Shown here piece after piece: positions 1-12,008 of a stretch of 64,000 nt of DNA. The DNA is from Mesorhizobium sp. 1M-11 (GTDB lineage: Bacteria > Pseudomonadota > Alphaproteobacteria > Rhizobiales > Rhizobiaceae), in the NCBI RefSeq assembly GCF_001303895.1, contig NZ_LJSD01000040.1, positions 1 through 64,000 of the forward strand, read 5' to 3'. The notes below the pieces were generated by a model. It saw only the letters and a list, made by a program, of their open reading frames with translations, did not search any database and was not told the DNA's origin. Position 1 is the stretch's first letter. Each line of letters begins with the position of its first letter. Both the position numbers and the translations under genes were made by a program.

Positions 1-1053
<1,053 letters not shown>

Positions 1054-1147
1054 TCCGCACAGCCGCATTACGCCAGGGCGCCCGGCTTGATGTCGGGCGC
1101 GGCTCGCAGGCGTTCCCAACACCAGATGGATTGAGAAGACAGGACCG

Positions 1148-1984
1148 ATGAAAACCGTTTCCACGTCGAAGTCGCATGGCGGCGTCCAGGGCGTCTATTC
1201 GCATGCGTCGGACGCCTGCGCCTGCGACATGACCTTTGCCGTATTCGTGCCACCCCAGGCCAAGGATCACCCGGTGCCGGTGCTGTGGTATCTGTCAGGC
1301 CTCACCTGCACCCATGCCAATGTCATGGACAAGGGCGAATATCGGCGCCTGGCCGCCGAGCTCGGCCTGATGATCGTCTGCCCGGACACCAGCCCGCGCG
1401 GCGAGGCCGTGCCGGACGAGAAGGACAACTGGCAGTTCGGCCAGGGCGCCGGCTTCTATGTCGATGCCACGCAGGAGCCGTTTGCGAAGAACTATCGGAT
1501 GTATTCCTACCTCGCCGAGGAACTGCCGGCGCTCATTGCCGCAAACTTCCCGGCAGACATGGCGCGGCAGGGGATATTCGGCCATTCCATGGGTGGTCAC
1601 GGCGCATTGACCGTCGCACTCAGGAACGCGGATCGCTTCAGGAGCTGTTCGGCTTTCGCGCCGATCGTGCAGCCGACGACGGCCGGTTGGTCGAAGCCGG
1701 CTTTGGAAAAGTATCTCGGTAGTGACGAGAGGGCATGGCGTGCCTATGACGCAACGCTGCTGATCGAGGATGGCAAGCGCTTTCCCGAGCTGCTGGTCGA
1801 TCAGGGCACAACAGACGGCTTCCTCGATGAGGGTTTGCGTCCCTGGCTGTTGGAAGACGCCTGCGGCAAGGCCGGCATCGCGCTCACCTTGCGCATGCAG
1901 GACGGCTACGACCACTCCTACAACTTCATCTCGACCTTCATGGATGATCACCTCAAATGGCATGCCGAGAGGTTGGCCAAATAA
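1148..1984 (+). CDS. fghA: S-formylglutathione hydrolase
   Basis: This is a 278-residue esterase-D type alpha/beta hydrolase. It shows the nucleophile elbow GHSMGGHG, an acidic residue in VDQGTTDGF and the catalytic His in DGYDHSYNF, all in family spacing and at family length. It hydrolyses S-formylglutathione to formate and glutathione, completing the step begun by frmA just upstream. The ATG lies after a modest purine-rich stretch. It ends 20 bases before the convergent winged-helix gene, and no obvious terminator hairpin is visible between them. Confidence 0.95.
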   Translation: MKTVSTSKSHGGVQGVYSHASDACACDMTFAVFVPPQAKDHPVPVLWYLSGLTCTHANVMDKGEYRRLAAELGLMIVCPDTSPRGEAVPDEKDNWQFGQGAGFYVDATQEPFAKNYRMYSYLAEELPALIAANFPADMARQGIFGHSMGGHGALTVALRNADRFRSCSAFAPIVQPTTAGWSKPALEKYLGSDERAWRAYDATLLIEDGKRFPELLVDQGTTDGFLDEGLRPWLLEDACGKAGIALTLRMQDGYDHSYNFISTFMDDHLKWHAERLAK

Positions 1985-2003
1985 ACAGCCAGGTCTCGGC
2001 CGA

Positions 2004-2849
2004 TCATGCTGCCATGCTGGCCAGGTTTTGCTCGAATGCCTGGTCGATGATAGCCAGCTTCACGGCCTGTGCGTCCATATATTCGCGATAGAAATCGCGC
2101 GACATCCACATGACGGAGTGGCCGCGCTGGCCCAGCCAACCAATGCTGCCAAGGTCTTCAGCCTCGCGCAGTTTGCGCGCCAGATGCGTACGCGAAAGCT
2201 TCAGCCAATTGGCGAATTCGCCAATCGAAACGACTCCGGTAGGGATGTGGTCTCGATCGGCCAGGCCTGGATCCACACCCGAGATGAGCCATTCCATGAC
2301 GACGCCACCATTGTTTAGCCAGGTGAACAACGAGAAGGTCTTTTCAGGGGCGCGTACCGGGCCCGAAGTGAGCAGGCCATCAGCGATCAGAGGTTCCAGC
2401 CGGGCGAGTGCATCAGATCTGGAAGCAAAAGTTGCCCGCCGCCCTCCGCCATCGAGCTCGTCCAATGTCGTGAGATGAATCATTGCCCAGGCCGCCAGGA
2501 TTTGAAGCGTCTGAACGGTTGGGCGCAGTGGAATCGAGCGGCGATCGGTGTTGTCCGGCAGAGGCTCGACATAATTGTATTTGAGCATTTCTTTCATGAA
2601 GGCGTCGGCCGTATTTCGGCTGGCCACGGAATGCTGTTCGACCAGTTGGAGGAAACGCGCGGTCGTCAACGCGCCTTGGCGAAAATAGATGGCCAATCCT
2701 GCATGCGCCATCAGCCAGCGCTGCTGCGTGGCGAACACAGACGCGAGCCGTGGCGAACTTTCACGGGCGGCCAGCAGAGCCTTCGCCTGGCTGCGAATGC
2801 TGCGATGCAGAGCCGGATGCCTGGCAATTTCGTTCGCGCTGAATGCCAC
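2004..2849 (-). CDS. Winged-helix DNA-binding protein of unknown role
   Basis: The protein is 281 residues from a GTG start. I do not recognise a named family. The C-terminal third contains a helix-turn-helix-like stretch (SIGEFANWLKLSRTHLARKL, about residues 195-215) followed by wing-like and aromatic residues, so a DNA-binding function is likely. The N-terminal part has a second possible helical bundle with the FATQQRWLMAH segment. It lies 144 bases downstream of the PuuD-like gene on the same strand, so the two may be co-transcribed. No metabolic motif is visible. Confidence is high that it is a gene and low for its regulatory role. Confidence 0.6.
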   Translation of the reverse strand: MAFSANEIARHPALHRSIRSQAKALLAARESSPRLASVFATQQRWLMAHAGLAIYFRQGALTTARFLQLVEQHSVASRNTADAFMKEMLKYNYVEPLPDNTDRRSIPLRPTVQTLQILAAWAMIHLTTLDELDGGGRRATFASRSDALARLEPLIADGLLTSGPVRAPEKTFSLFTWLNNGGVVMEWLISGVDPGLADRDHIPTGVVSIGEFANWLKLSRTHLARKLREAEDLGSIGWLGQRGHSVMWMSRDFYREYMDAQAVKLAIIDQAFEQNLASMAA

Positions 2850-2993
2850 CCTGTAACCCTCAACCCCGGCCTACAGTAGCGAACCGAAAAATGGAATGCG
2901 ATGGAAATCGCGCTTCAGCCAACCGGTCGTCGAGATGTGCGTATAGGTGCGCGCAGCCGACAGCGATGAGGCCCGTCTGTTATGAAAAGCTGT

Positions 2994-3767
2994 TTATTCA
3001 GCGGCAGCGCGTGTTGCAGCCCTGGCGGCGGCATGTGCACGCACGGCATCGCCGAACGCCTTGAAAACGCGCTGCGAGACGCTGTCGCTTTTCACCCAAT
3101 ATTCCGGGTGCCACTGTACGCCAACGGCGAAGGAGCGGGAATCACGCACCGAAACAGCCTCGACGGTACCGTCGGTCGCCACTGCCTCGATCTGCAACTT
3201 CGGTCCGAGCCGGTCGACAGCCTGCCGATGCACGGAATTGACCATGACTTCGCCAGCACCGAAGACACCCGCAAGGCACGAACCCGGCTTGATGCTGACG
3301 CTCTGGCGGATGGCGAAGCGTTCGTCCTGATCGTCGGAAACCGGTGCGCGATGGTCGAGCGAGCCTTCGCGTTCCTGGATCTCCGTGGCGAGCGAGCCGC
3401 CAAGGGCGACGTTCATCTCCTGGATGCCGCGGCAGATGGCCAACAACGGCACGCCGCGTTCGATCGCCCTGCGGATCAACGGCAAGGTCGTCGCGTCACG
3501 GTCGGGGTCGTAGGGGCCATTGGCTTCGCTGGCGTCGCCACCATAAAGCGAAGGGTGCACGTTCGACTTCGAGCCGGTCATCATCACGCCATCGACAGAC
3601 GACAGGAGTTCGTCGAGATCGAGCCGGTCGCCGAAGGAAGGAACCAGAACCGGGAAAACGCCGGCGCCGGCGATTGCCGCTTCCAGATATTGCCGAGGTG
3701 CTGCGTGCCAGGTGTAGTTGTCGAACTGGCGGACATCGGTCGAGACTGCGACGAGCGGCTGCTGCAT
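2994..3767 (-). CDS. Class I glutamine amidotransferase-like hydrolase (gamma-glutamyl-GABA hydrolase, PuuD type)
   Basis: This 257-residue protein has the class I amidotransferase triad: nucleophile Cys in AICRGIQEMN and the His-Glu pair in GVQWHPEYW. The RGIQE elbow and overall length fit the peptidase C26 (PuuD) subfamily, which cleaves gamma-glutamyl amides such as gamma-glutamyl-GABA made during putrescine breakdown. No other Puu enzyme is adjacent, so the actual gamma-glutamyl substrate is open. A 6-3-6 inverted repeat sits 38 bases before the start codon and may be its operator. The companion gene downstream encodes a winged-helix protein. Confidence 0.82.
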   Translation of the reverse strand: MQQPLVAVSTDVRQFDNYTWHAAPRQYLEAAIAGAGVFPVLVPSFGDRLDLDELLSSVDGVMMTGSKSNVHPSLYGGDASEANGPYDPDRDATTLPLIRRAIERGVPLLAICRGIQEMNVALGGSLATEIQEREGSLDHRAPVSDDQDERFAIRQSVSIKPGSCLAGVFGAGEVMVNSVHRQAVDRLGPKLQIEAVATDGTVEAVSVRDSRSFAVGVQWHPEYWVKSDSVSQRVFKAFGDAVRAHAAARAATRAAAE

Positions 3768-3804
3768 TTTGGTTACGGGTTCCGTTAGGGTCCAAAGCTG
3801 GAAT

Positions 3805-3819
3805 GCCTATAAAATAGGC
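3805..3819. promoter_or_regulatory. Inverted repeat upstream of the PuuD-like gene
   Basis: Perfect arms GCCTAT and ATAGGC separated by AAA, 38 bases ahead of the PuuD-like start codon on the minus strand. The position suits an operator overlapping the core promoter. The binding protein is unknown; the winged-helix protein encoded downstream is one candidate. Confidence 0.4.
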
Positions 3820-3860
3820 GATGCCGGGACGCTTTTCCACGACAAGTTTATAGCCTCACC

Positions 3861-5163
<1,303 letters not shown>

Positions 5164-5179
5164 TCTGACCACAGGTTGA

Positions 5180-6454
<1,275 letters not shown>

Positions 6455-6469
6455 CGACCCTGAATGGAA

Positions 6470-6498
6470 AACCCCGGAGCATGCTCCGGGGTTCTTTT
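6470..6498. terminator. Bidirectional rho-independent terminator
   Basis: A 24-base perfect palindrome runs from 6470 to 6493; its half-arm AACCCCGGAGC is followed by AT and the mirror arm. It is flanked by a T-rich tail on the plus strand and an A-run (T-run on the minus strand) on the other side. It sits between the convergent TRAP binding-protein and permease genes and can end transcription from both. Confidence 0.85.
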
Positions 6499-6523
6499 GA
6501 GGTGGGCCAACCGCTCTGCTGGA

Positions 6524-8314
6524 TCAGTTGAAGCTGGGTGGCTTTGAAAGATCGGGCGTGGATGGCGCAGGCTGGTTCGGCTGATCGCCGCCGAAGCTTG
6601 GTGGTTGCGACAGATCCGTACCAGGGGCAGCGGGTTGTGCCGGGGCCGCACCGCCTCCCGCATCGGGGGGCGAGCCGAGCGGAGGCAGGCCCATGCCCGG
6701 CAATTCCGGTACCTTGATCTCTATGGTGCTCGGATCGACGACCTTGCCCTTGTAGTGCATGACCATCTGCGGGAAGGCGATGGTCAAGCCGATCATCAGC
6801 ACCTGGATGCAGACGAATGGTACCGCTCCCCAATAGATCTGGCCCGTCGTGACCGGGGCGATCTGCTTGCCAGTGATGCGATCCAGATAAGGCACGCGGG
6901 CCGCTACCGAACGCAGGTAGAACAATGCGAAGCCAAAGGGCGGGTGCATGAAGGACGTCTGCATGTTGACGCCCAGTAGTACGCCGAACCAGACGAGATC
7001 GATGCCGAGCTTGTCGGCGGCCGGTGCCAGCAGCGGCACGATGATGAAAGCCAACTCGAAGAAGTCGAGGAAGAAGGCCAGCACGAAGACGAGAATGTTG
7101 ACGACGATGAGAAAACCGAGCTCACCGCCCGGCAGAGAGACCAGAAGATGCTCGACCCAGAGATGGCCGTTCACGCCGTAGAAGGTGAGCGAGAAGACGC
7201 GGGCGCCGATCAGGATGAACAACACGAAGGATGAAAGCCTGGTGGTCGAGGCGAGCGCCTGTTTGATGACATCCAGGGTGAGCCGCCTTTTGAAACCGGC
7301 CATGACGAGGGCGCCAACCGCGCCCATGGCGCCGCCTTCCGTCGGCGTGGCGATGCCGAGGAAGATGGTGCCGAGCACCAGGAATATGAGGGCCAGCGGT
7401 GGAATCAGCACGATCACCACCTGCTGCGCCAGCCTGGACATCAGGTTGAAGCCGAGCGCCTTGTCGGCGACGGCAACGATGTAGATCATGATGACTGCGA
7501 TGGTGGCGGCGAGAATATCCGCATTCGTGCCCTGGGTCGGCTCGAGATAACGATAGACGAGGTAGCCAATTGCGCCAGCAGCCAGCAGAGCCACAACCAG
7601 CGACCATACACCCTGACCAAGTGTGCGTGCCTCGAGTGGCAGTGCTGGCATCGAATTCGGCCGGATGATCGACATCACCAGGATGTAGCTCATGTAGATG
7701 CCGGTCAGCACAAGGCCGGGAATCAACGCGCCGGCATACATGTCGCCGACGGAGCGGCCGAGCTGGTCGGCGAGCACGATCAGCACCAGCGATGGCGGAA
7801 TGATCTGCGCCAACGTGCCTGATGCGGCGATGACGCCGGATGCAACACGCCTGTCATAGCCGTAGCGCAGCATGATCGGCAGCGAGATCAAGCCCATCGC
7901 GATGACGGATGCGGCAACGACGCCCGTGGTGGCGGCCAGCAGCGCGCCAACAAAAATGACCGCATAGGCGAGACCGCCACGGATCGGACCGAACAACTGG
8001 CCGACCGTATCGAGCAGATCCTCCGCCATGCCGGAACGCTCCAGCACGATGCCCATGAAGGTGAAGAACGGGATGGCCAGCAGCACATCGTTCGACATCA
8101 CCCTGTTGCCGTAGAAGTTCTCCGGCAAAGCCCACAGCAGCGGCCAGGAAAGATTGATCGAACCGCCGGAGAACGGCGCCAGCTCCACGCCGATGGCGAA
8201 AAAGGCAAGTCCGCTTGCTGCCAGTGAGAACGCGACCGGGTAACCGAAGAGCAGGAAGACAATCAGCGAAGCGAACATGATCGGCGCCATGTTCTGCGCG
8301 ATGAACTCGATCAC
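6524..8314 (-). CDS. TRAP transporter large permease (DctM family) with proline-rich C-terminal tail
   Basis: This 596-residue inner-membrane protein has about 12-14 hydrophobic segments and belongs to the DctM family, the ion-coupled translocation subunit. It carries the usual signatures, for example PFFTFMGIVLERSGMAEDL and GATP-like GIATPTEGGAMGAVGALV. The family is usually 420-450 residues. Here an insertion near residues 210-290 with extra membrane spans is typical of the long mannitol/chloroaromatic subgroup. After about residue 535 there is a low-complexity Pro/Ala/Gly tail with two copies of L(S)xPPSF. Its start overlaps the DctQ stop by four bases (ATGA). Confidence 0.92.
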   Translation of the reverse strand: MIEFIAQNMAPIMFASLIVFLLFGYPVAFSLAASGLAFFAIGVELAPFSGGSINLSWPLLWALPENFYGNRVMSNDVLLAIPFFTFMGIVLERSGMAEDLLDTVGQLFGPIRGGLAYAVIFVGALLAATTGVVAASVIAMGLISLPIMLRYGYDRRVASGVIAASGTLAQIIPPSLVLIVLADQLGRSVGDMYAGALIPGLVLTGIYMSYILVMSIIRPNSMPALPLEARTLGQGVWSLVVALLAAGAIGYLVYRYLEPTQGTNADILAATIAVIMIYIVAVADKALGFNLMSRLAQQVVIVLIPPLALIFLVLGTIFLGIATPTEGGAMGAVGALVMAGFKRRLTLDVIKQALASTTRLSSFVLFILIGARVFSLTFYGVNGHLWVEHLLVSLPGGELGFLIVVNILVFVLAFFLDFFELAFIIVPLLAPAADKLGIDLVWFGVLLGVNMQTSFMHPPFGFALFYLRSVAARVPYLDRITGKQIAPVTTGQIYWGAVPFVCIQVLMIGLTIAFPQMVMHYKGKVVDPSTIEIKVPELPGMGLPPLGSPPDAGGGAAPAQPAAPGTDLSQPPSFGGDQPNQPAPSTPDLSKPPSFN

Positions 8315-8895
8315 GAATGCACCTCTTCGGCCAGCGCCTTGCCTTCGAGTTCGGCCTGTTCGTGGACGGAAACGAATGGATTGGGATCTTCCATGTCACC
8401 GCGCATGATGGCGATCTTCTTGATGATCTCCGAAATGCCCTGGAGCGCCAAAAGCAAGAAGCCGACCAGCAGGATCGCCTTGGCCGGCCAGATGATGAGG
8501 CCGCCGGAATTGGTGGACATCTCGCCCGAGCGGAAGGAATGCAGGGTGTACGGCACGAACATGTAGACCATCAAAAGCACGAACGGCATCAGGAAGAAGA
8601 CATGGCCGATCAGGTCGATCCAGTGCTGCACACGGCGCGACCACATGCCGTAGACGATGTCGATGCGGATGTGCTCGTTCTGCTTGAGCGTATAGGCGGC
8701 GGCCAGCATGAAGGCAGCACCGAACAGGTACCATTGCAGCTCGAGCCAGGCGTTGGACGAGATGTTGAATACCTTGCGGATAATGGCATTGCCTGCACTG
8801 ACCAGGATCGACACCAGGATCAGCCAGGAAATCCACTTTCCAATGAACTCGCTGACGCGATCAATACCTCGGGACAGAGCCAGAAGCCCTTCCAT
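8311..8895 (-). CDS. TRAP transporter small permease (DctQ family)
   Basis: The product is 194 residues with four hydrophobic segments. The start is taken at the ATG ending at 8895, preceded by GGGAGG; a longer open frame upstream lacks family similarity. DctQ proteins pair with DctM in the membrane and are needed for transport. The coordinates overlap the dctM-type gene by four bases, so the two are translationally coupled. The cognate binding proteins are the two genes at 4054-6454, encoded in the opposite direction. Confidence 0.88.
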   Translation of the reverse strand: MEGLLALSRGIDRVSEFIGKWISWLILVSILVSAGNAIIRKVFNISSNAWLELQWYLFGAAFMLAAAYTLKQNEHIRIDIVYGMWSRRVQHWIDLIGHVFFLMPFVLLMVYMFVPYTLHSFRSGEMSTNSGGLIIWPAKAILLVGFLLLALQGISEIIKKIAIMRGDMEDPNPFVSVHEQAELEGKALAEEVHS

Positions 8896-9031
8896 ACAAA
8901 CCTCCCTGATGGGCAGGGCGTGCCGCTCCCCTTTTTTGCGCCGCGCCTGCGTGGACCAACGGTATGCCGCGTCTGGCTGGCGGGTCAACACAACCACCAG
9001 GCGTCGGAGCGCTGGAAGTATTCCAGCCCCC

Positions 9032-9071
9032 AACTTTCGCAAGGCATGAGCGACGTCATGCGACGAAAGTT
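9032..9071. repeat. Long imperfect hairpin downstream of the LivH-type gene
   Basis: Outer arms AACTTTCG (9032-9039) and CGAAAGTT (9064-9071) enclose inner arms GCATGA and TCATGC. There is no T-run, so it is not a classic terminator. It may protect the 3' end of the livH-type transcript or act as an operator ahead of the dctQ gene. Confidence 0.4.
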
Positions 9072-9079
9072 TAATGAAA

Positions 9080-10018
9080 TCAGATGGTCCGGCGGTTGTC
9101 GCGGCCAGCGCCGACGAGGACCAGGATTGCAACCAGAAAGAGGAACATCCAAGCGTCGCGCCACTCGACTGAAAAGTATCCAGTCCACAGCGATTCGGCC
9201 AAACCGTAGGCTGCGGCTCCCGCCGCTGCTCGGGGCGGAGACAGGTAACCGCCCACGGCAGTGATAAAGAGGACTTTGAGGCCGTAGATCAGGCCGGCGC
9301 CGAAGCCGAGATTGCCGTAATAGAGCGCCGCAAGTATCCCGCCCAGTGCCGCGCAGAGCCCGCCAACAACGACCGCGGTGCGAAAAACCTTATGGACGTC
9401 GGTTCCGCATATGGCGGCTGCATGCGGGTCGTCGGAGACCGCGCGCCACAGTCGTCCGAACCTCGTGCGCGCGAGCGCGAGGGAGCCGGCAACGAGGAAA
9501 AGCGCGACGACGCCGCAATTCACGAGTTGAATCACGGTCAGTGTCGCCTTGAACCCGTTTGCCTCGGCAAAGACCACCGGCGTACCGAGCATCGGTTGCA
9601 GCCACACGTCATGCGTGTTGGCCGAGATGCGGGCAAGCTCGGTCAGGACCAGCGCCACGCCAAGCGTTGCAGCCGCGATCGTATTGGGAGAGCGGTCGGC
9701 AAGCGGTTCGAACAGGAAGCGCGCCAGCAGGTGACTGGCAAGCGCGGCATAGACGAAGGTCAGTACGGCCGCGAACAGGATGGTGGCGGGCAGCGTCAAC
9801 CATAGGATCTGATAGCCGAACACGGCGGTCAGGATCATTGTCTGCCCGCAGAAGGCAAACAGCGCGCCATAAGCCAGATTGGTCCGGTGCAGGATTCCGT
9901 TGGTCAGCGCGTAGCCAAAGGCCAGGAGCGCGTAGAGCGCACCTGAATGCAACCCGTTCAGGACCTGTTGGACAAAGTAGAGCATGCCAAGCCACCGGCC
10001 GCGGAGCATCCGAGGCAT
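9080..10018 (-). CDS. Orphan LivH-type branched-chain amino acid ABC permease
   Basis: The 312-residue membrane protein has eight to nine hydrophobic segments and the LivH layout: a QQVLNGLHSGALYALLAFGYAL start, and a cytoplasmic coupling loop near RFGRLWRAVSDDPHAAAICGTDVHKV. Such proteins form a channel with LivM and are powered by LivG/LivF. None of these partners, and no binding protein, lies next to it, so it is either a remnant or works with a system encoded elsewhere. An internal ATG at 9985, where the family usually begins, is an equally good start. It is divergent from the CGNR regulator. Confidence 0.8.
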   Translation of the reverse strand: MPRMLRGRWLGMLYFVQQVLNGLHSGALYALLAFGYALTNGILHRTNLAYGALFAFCGQTMILTAVFGYQILWLTLPATILFAAVLTFVYAALASHLLARFLFEPLADRSPNTIAAATLGVALVLTELARISANTHDVWLQPMLGTPVVFAEANGFKATLTVIQLVNCGVVALFLVAGSLALARTRFGRLWRAVSDDPHAAAICGTDVHKVFRTAVVVGGLCAALGGILAALYYGNLGFGAGLIYGLKVLFITAVGGYLSPPRAAAGAAAYGLAESLWTGYFSVEWRDAWMFLFLVAILVLVGAGRDNRRTI

Positions 10019-10050
10019 CGGTAGGCTGCCTTTCTGATTCTAACTTGTCA

Positions 10051-10067
10051 AACCGATATTACCGGTT
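10051..10067. promoter_or_regulatory. Inverted repeat in divergent promoter of livH-type and CGNR genes
   Basis: Arms AACCG and CGGTT flank ATATTAC within the 60-base gap between the two divergent genes. It overlaps where both core promoters must lie and is a candidate site for the adjacent CGNR zinc-finger protein. Confidence 0.35.
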
Positions 10068-10078
10068 AGGTTGGTGGT

Positions 10079-10687
10079 ATGACGGTTTCCTGGACCCAGC
10101 ATCGCTTTGCGGGTGGCGCGCTCGCACTCGACACGGCCAACACGGTCGTGCTGCGCGGCGATCTCAGTCGTGGCTTTGATCGGTTCGCGGATGCGTCGGA
10201 GATCGCGCGTTTTGCGGAAGCAGCGAGCACCTTCCGGAGTGGCGAGCTGGGTGGACGGCGCCTGGAAGCGCATGAGCCGGAGCGGATCGCGCCGGTGGTG
10301 TTGGATATCCGGGAGACAACCGACCGCCTGTTCCGTGGGGCTGCTTTGGAAGGTGCCTTTGACAGCAGTCATTTGTCCGATTTTCTGGAGGCTTGCTCAA
10401 AAGGCGTTGCGGGTGCGCAGGGCAAGATTGGAGAGCCGGCACGGCCGTTCGGTGACCCGGCGACGCCGCTCGCCTTCGAGGCGGCACTGGCTGTTTCCGC
10501 TTTGTCGTTGCTTGGCGGTGACACGACACGCCGTTTGAGAATCTGTGCCAATTGCCGCTGGCTGTTCATGGACCGCAGCCGCAATTCCAGCCGGCTTTGG
10601 TGCGACATGGCGGTGTGTGGAAATCGCCGTAAAGCCAGCCGTCACTATCACCGCCGCAAGGACACGCGGGAGGCCGATCGTGGCTAG
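10079..10687 (+). CDS. ABATE/CGNR zinc-finger regulator
   Basis: The protein is 202 residues. The C-terminus carries the CGNR zinc finger with ligands in RICANCRWLFMDRS and WCDMAVCGNRRKASRHYHR, the signature that names the family. The N-terminal two thirds match the ABATE-type stress-sensing region (the W...FAGGALALDTANTV opening). Members are presumed transcription regulators bound to a small-molecule sensor domain. It starts 60 bases from the divergent LivH-type permease, which is a plausible target. The stop overlaps the start of the following lipoprotein gene. Confidence 0.85.
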   Translation: MTVSWTQHRFAGGALALDTANTVVLRGDLSRGFDRFADASEIARFAEAASTFRSGELGGRRLEAHEPERIAPVVLDIRETTDRLFRGAALEGAFDSSHLSDFLEACSKGVAGAQGKIGEPARPFGDPATPLAFEAALAVSALSLLGGDTTRRLRICANCRWLFMDRSRNSSRLWCDMAVCGNRRKASRHYHRRKDTREADRG

Positions 10688-11216
10688 GGAAATCGCAAGC
10701 TCCAGCCGGATGTTCGCCTTGGGGGCAGGGCTGCTTGCCATGATGGTCCTCGGCGCCTGCCGTCAGTCCGACGATGACCAATACTTCGCAGTGTCAGGGC
10801 GTCTTTTCGAATTCAATTATCGACTGGCACGCGCCACCTATGTCGTGACACTCAATCCATTGCGGCCGATGGAAGAAGGACAGGTGGCGGTTGCGACCTT
10901 CGAGAATCCCGCAGGCGGTGCCCCTTTTGTCGTGAAGCAGCCCGTCTGGCCGAAGATGCGGCACATAACCCTTACCAGCCCGGCACTGACATGTGTGGTG
11001 AAGGACAAGCCCTATGCCGTCTCCATCAGGATCGAAGACCTCGGCGGAAAGCTGCTGCAGACATTGCAAACGACGCTGATCTCGACAGAGGATCAAAGCG
11101 TGCTGCCGGACCGACCTCTGGTGACCGGCCCCGTTTATGAGCTTAATCCGGAACTCGCCGGTCACCCGGACGGCAGGCTGCCGGGCGCGGAAAAACCCGC
11201 CTGCCCGAAGGCCTAG
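10680..11216 (+). CDS. Predicted lipoprotein of unknown function
   Basis: GTG 10680 is chosen because GGGAGG lies 7 bases upstream; the start overlaps the end of the CGNR gene by 8 bases. The 178-residue product opens with a basic n-region, a hydrophobic core and the lipobox LGAC, so Cys about 26 would be lipidated. The rest is beta-rich with no domain I recognise. One pair of cysteines (LTCVVKDK and the C-terminal KPACPKA) remains after export. Translational coupling to the CGNR regulator suggests a shared stress or envelope role, but no function can be assigned. Confidence 0.65.
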   Translation: MAREIASSSRMFALGAGLLAMMVLGACRQSDDDQYFAVSGRLFEFNYRLARATYVVTLNPLRPMEEGQVAVATFENPAGGAPFVVKQPVWPKMRHITLTSPALTCVVKDKPYAVSIRIEDLGGKLLQTLQTTLISTEDQSVLPDRPLVTGPVYELNPELAGHPDGRLPGAEKPACPKA

Positions 11217-11231
11217 GCTCCAGCACCTACG

Positions 11232-11909
11232 CTAGCGGTCGCGTGATGTCATGTAGTCGAGCAGGGCCGCGCAGGCATCGCGGAAATGTCGGGTCAGGTG
11301 GCCGACCGCTGCTGCCTCGTCGCCTTGCATGCATGAAAAGAGCATGGCGCGATGTTCGTCCTGCGACCGTTCGCGATAGTCGAGGTTGGACAGTACGATG
11401 CGAACGTAACGGTCCGAGGCCGTATGCTGCGCTTCGATCAGGTCCAGCAAGCGCCGGTTGCCGCAATCGCGATAGAGAGCCAGGTGGAACTCGCGATTGA
11501 GTTGACCCCAGCGGCCGACATCGGTTTCGCGATCGAGTTGCTCGATGACGCCGGCGGCCAGGCGCAGACTGTCAGGATTCTGCTTTTGCATTGAAAGCCT
11601 TAGCGCCTGAGCTTCGAGCAATTCACGCAGCGCATAAAGCTCAGTGATGTCGACGGCGTTCATTGCCGCCACCACCGCGCCGCGGGTCGGATGGATGGCA
11701 ACAAGGCCTTCGGCTTCAAGGTACCGCAGCGCGTCGCGAACCGGCATCCGGCTGACGCCGAACTCCTTGGCCAGTTCGTCCTGCCGCAAAGCGGCTCCAG
11801 GCGCCAAATTGCCGGTGGCGATGGCCTCGCGCAGGATCGCTGTCACCCCATCCGCCGCTGTTTGCGGCCTGACGCTCCTGCCTTCGCCGATCTTTCCCAG
11901 CCTGTCCAT
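11232..11909 (-). CDS. GntR-family regulator with FCD ligand domain
   Basis: The product is 225 residues from the ATG ending at 11909; a TTG farther upstream in frame is less likely. The N-terminal winged helix (LRQDELAKEFGVSRMPVRDALRYLEAEGLV) and the all-helical FCD domain (ELYALRELLEAQALRL onward, ending in AVGHLTRHFRDA) are both clear. FCD regulators usually repress catabolic genes until an organic acid binds. A perfect GTATAC-type palindrome lies in the gap to the divergent oxidase gene, and such sites are typical for this family. It therefore likely controls the oxidase and probably the oxidoreductase after it. Confidence 0.9.
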   Translation of the reverse strand: MDRLGKIGEGRSVRPQTAADGVTAILREAIATGNLAPGAALRQDELAKEFGVSRMPVRDALRYLEAEGLVAIHPTRGAVVAAMNAVDITELYALRELLEAQALRLSMQKQNPDSLRLAAGVIEQLDRETDVGRWGQLNREFHLALYRDCGNRRLLDLIEAQHTASDRYVRIVLSNLDYRERSQDEHRAMLFSCMQGDEAAAVGHLTRHFRDACAALLDYMTSRDR

Positions 11910-11969
11910 GCAACCATCCCGGAATAGGAAGTCTGTCGTGCCGCAAAGCCTCTTGTTCGTCAAATCGAA

Positions 11970-11990
11970 TCTCGTATACGGTATACGAGA
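11970..11990. promoter_or_regulatory. GntR/FCD operator palindrome
   Basis: Arms TCTCGTATAC and GTATACGAGA flank a single G. The site lies 19 bases before the ATG of the divergent FAD oxidase gene and 61 bases before the regulator's start. GTATAC cores are characteristic operators of FadR/VanR-like GntR proteins. It probably overlaps the oxidase promoter. Confidence 0.7.
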
Positions 11991-12008
11991 ATACGAATGG
12001 AGGAGAGA

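Noticed and set aside
10545..10679. Longer N-terminal extension of the lipoprotein
   Set aside because: It would overlap the zinc-finger coding region of the previous gene. GTG 10680 has a good ribosome-binding site and places the signal peptide correctly.
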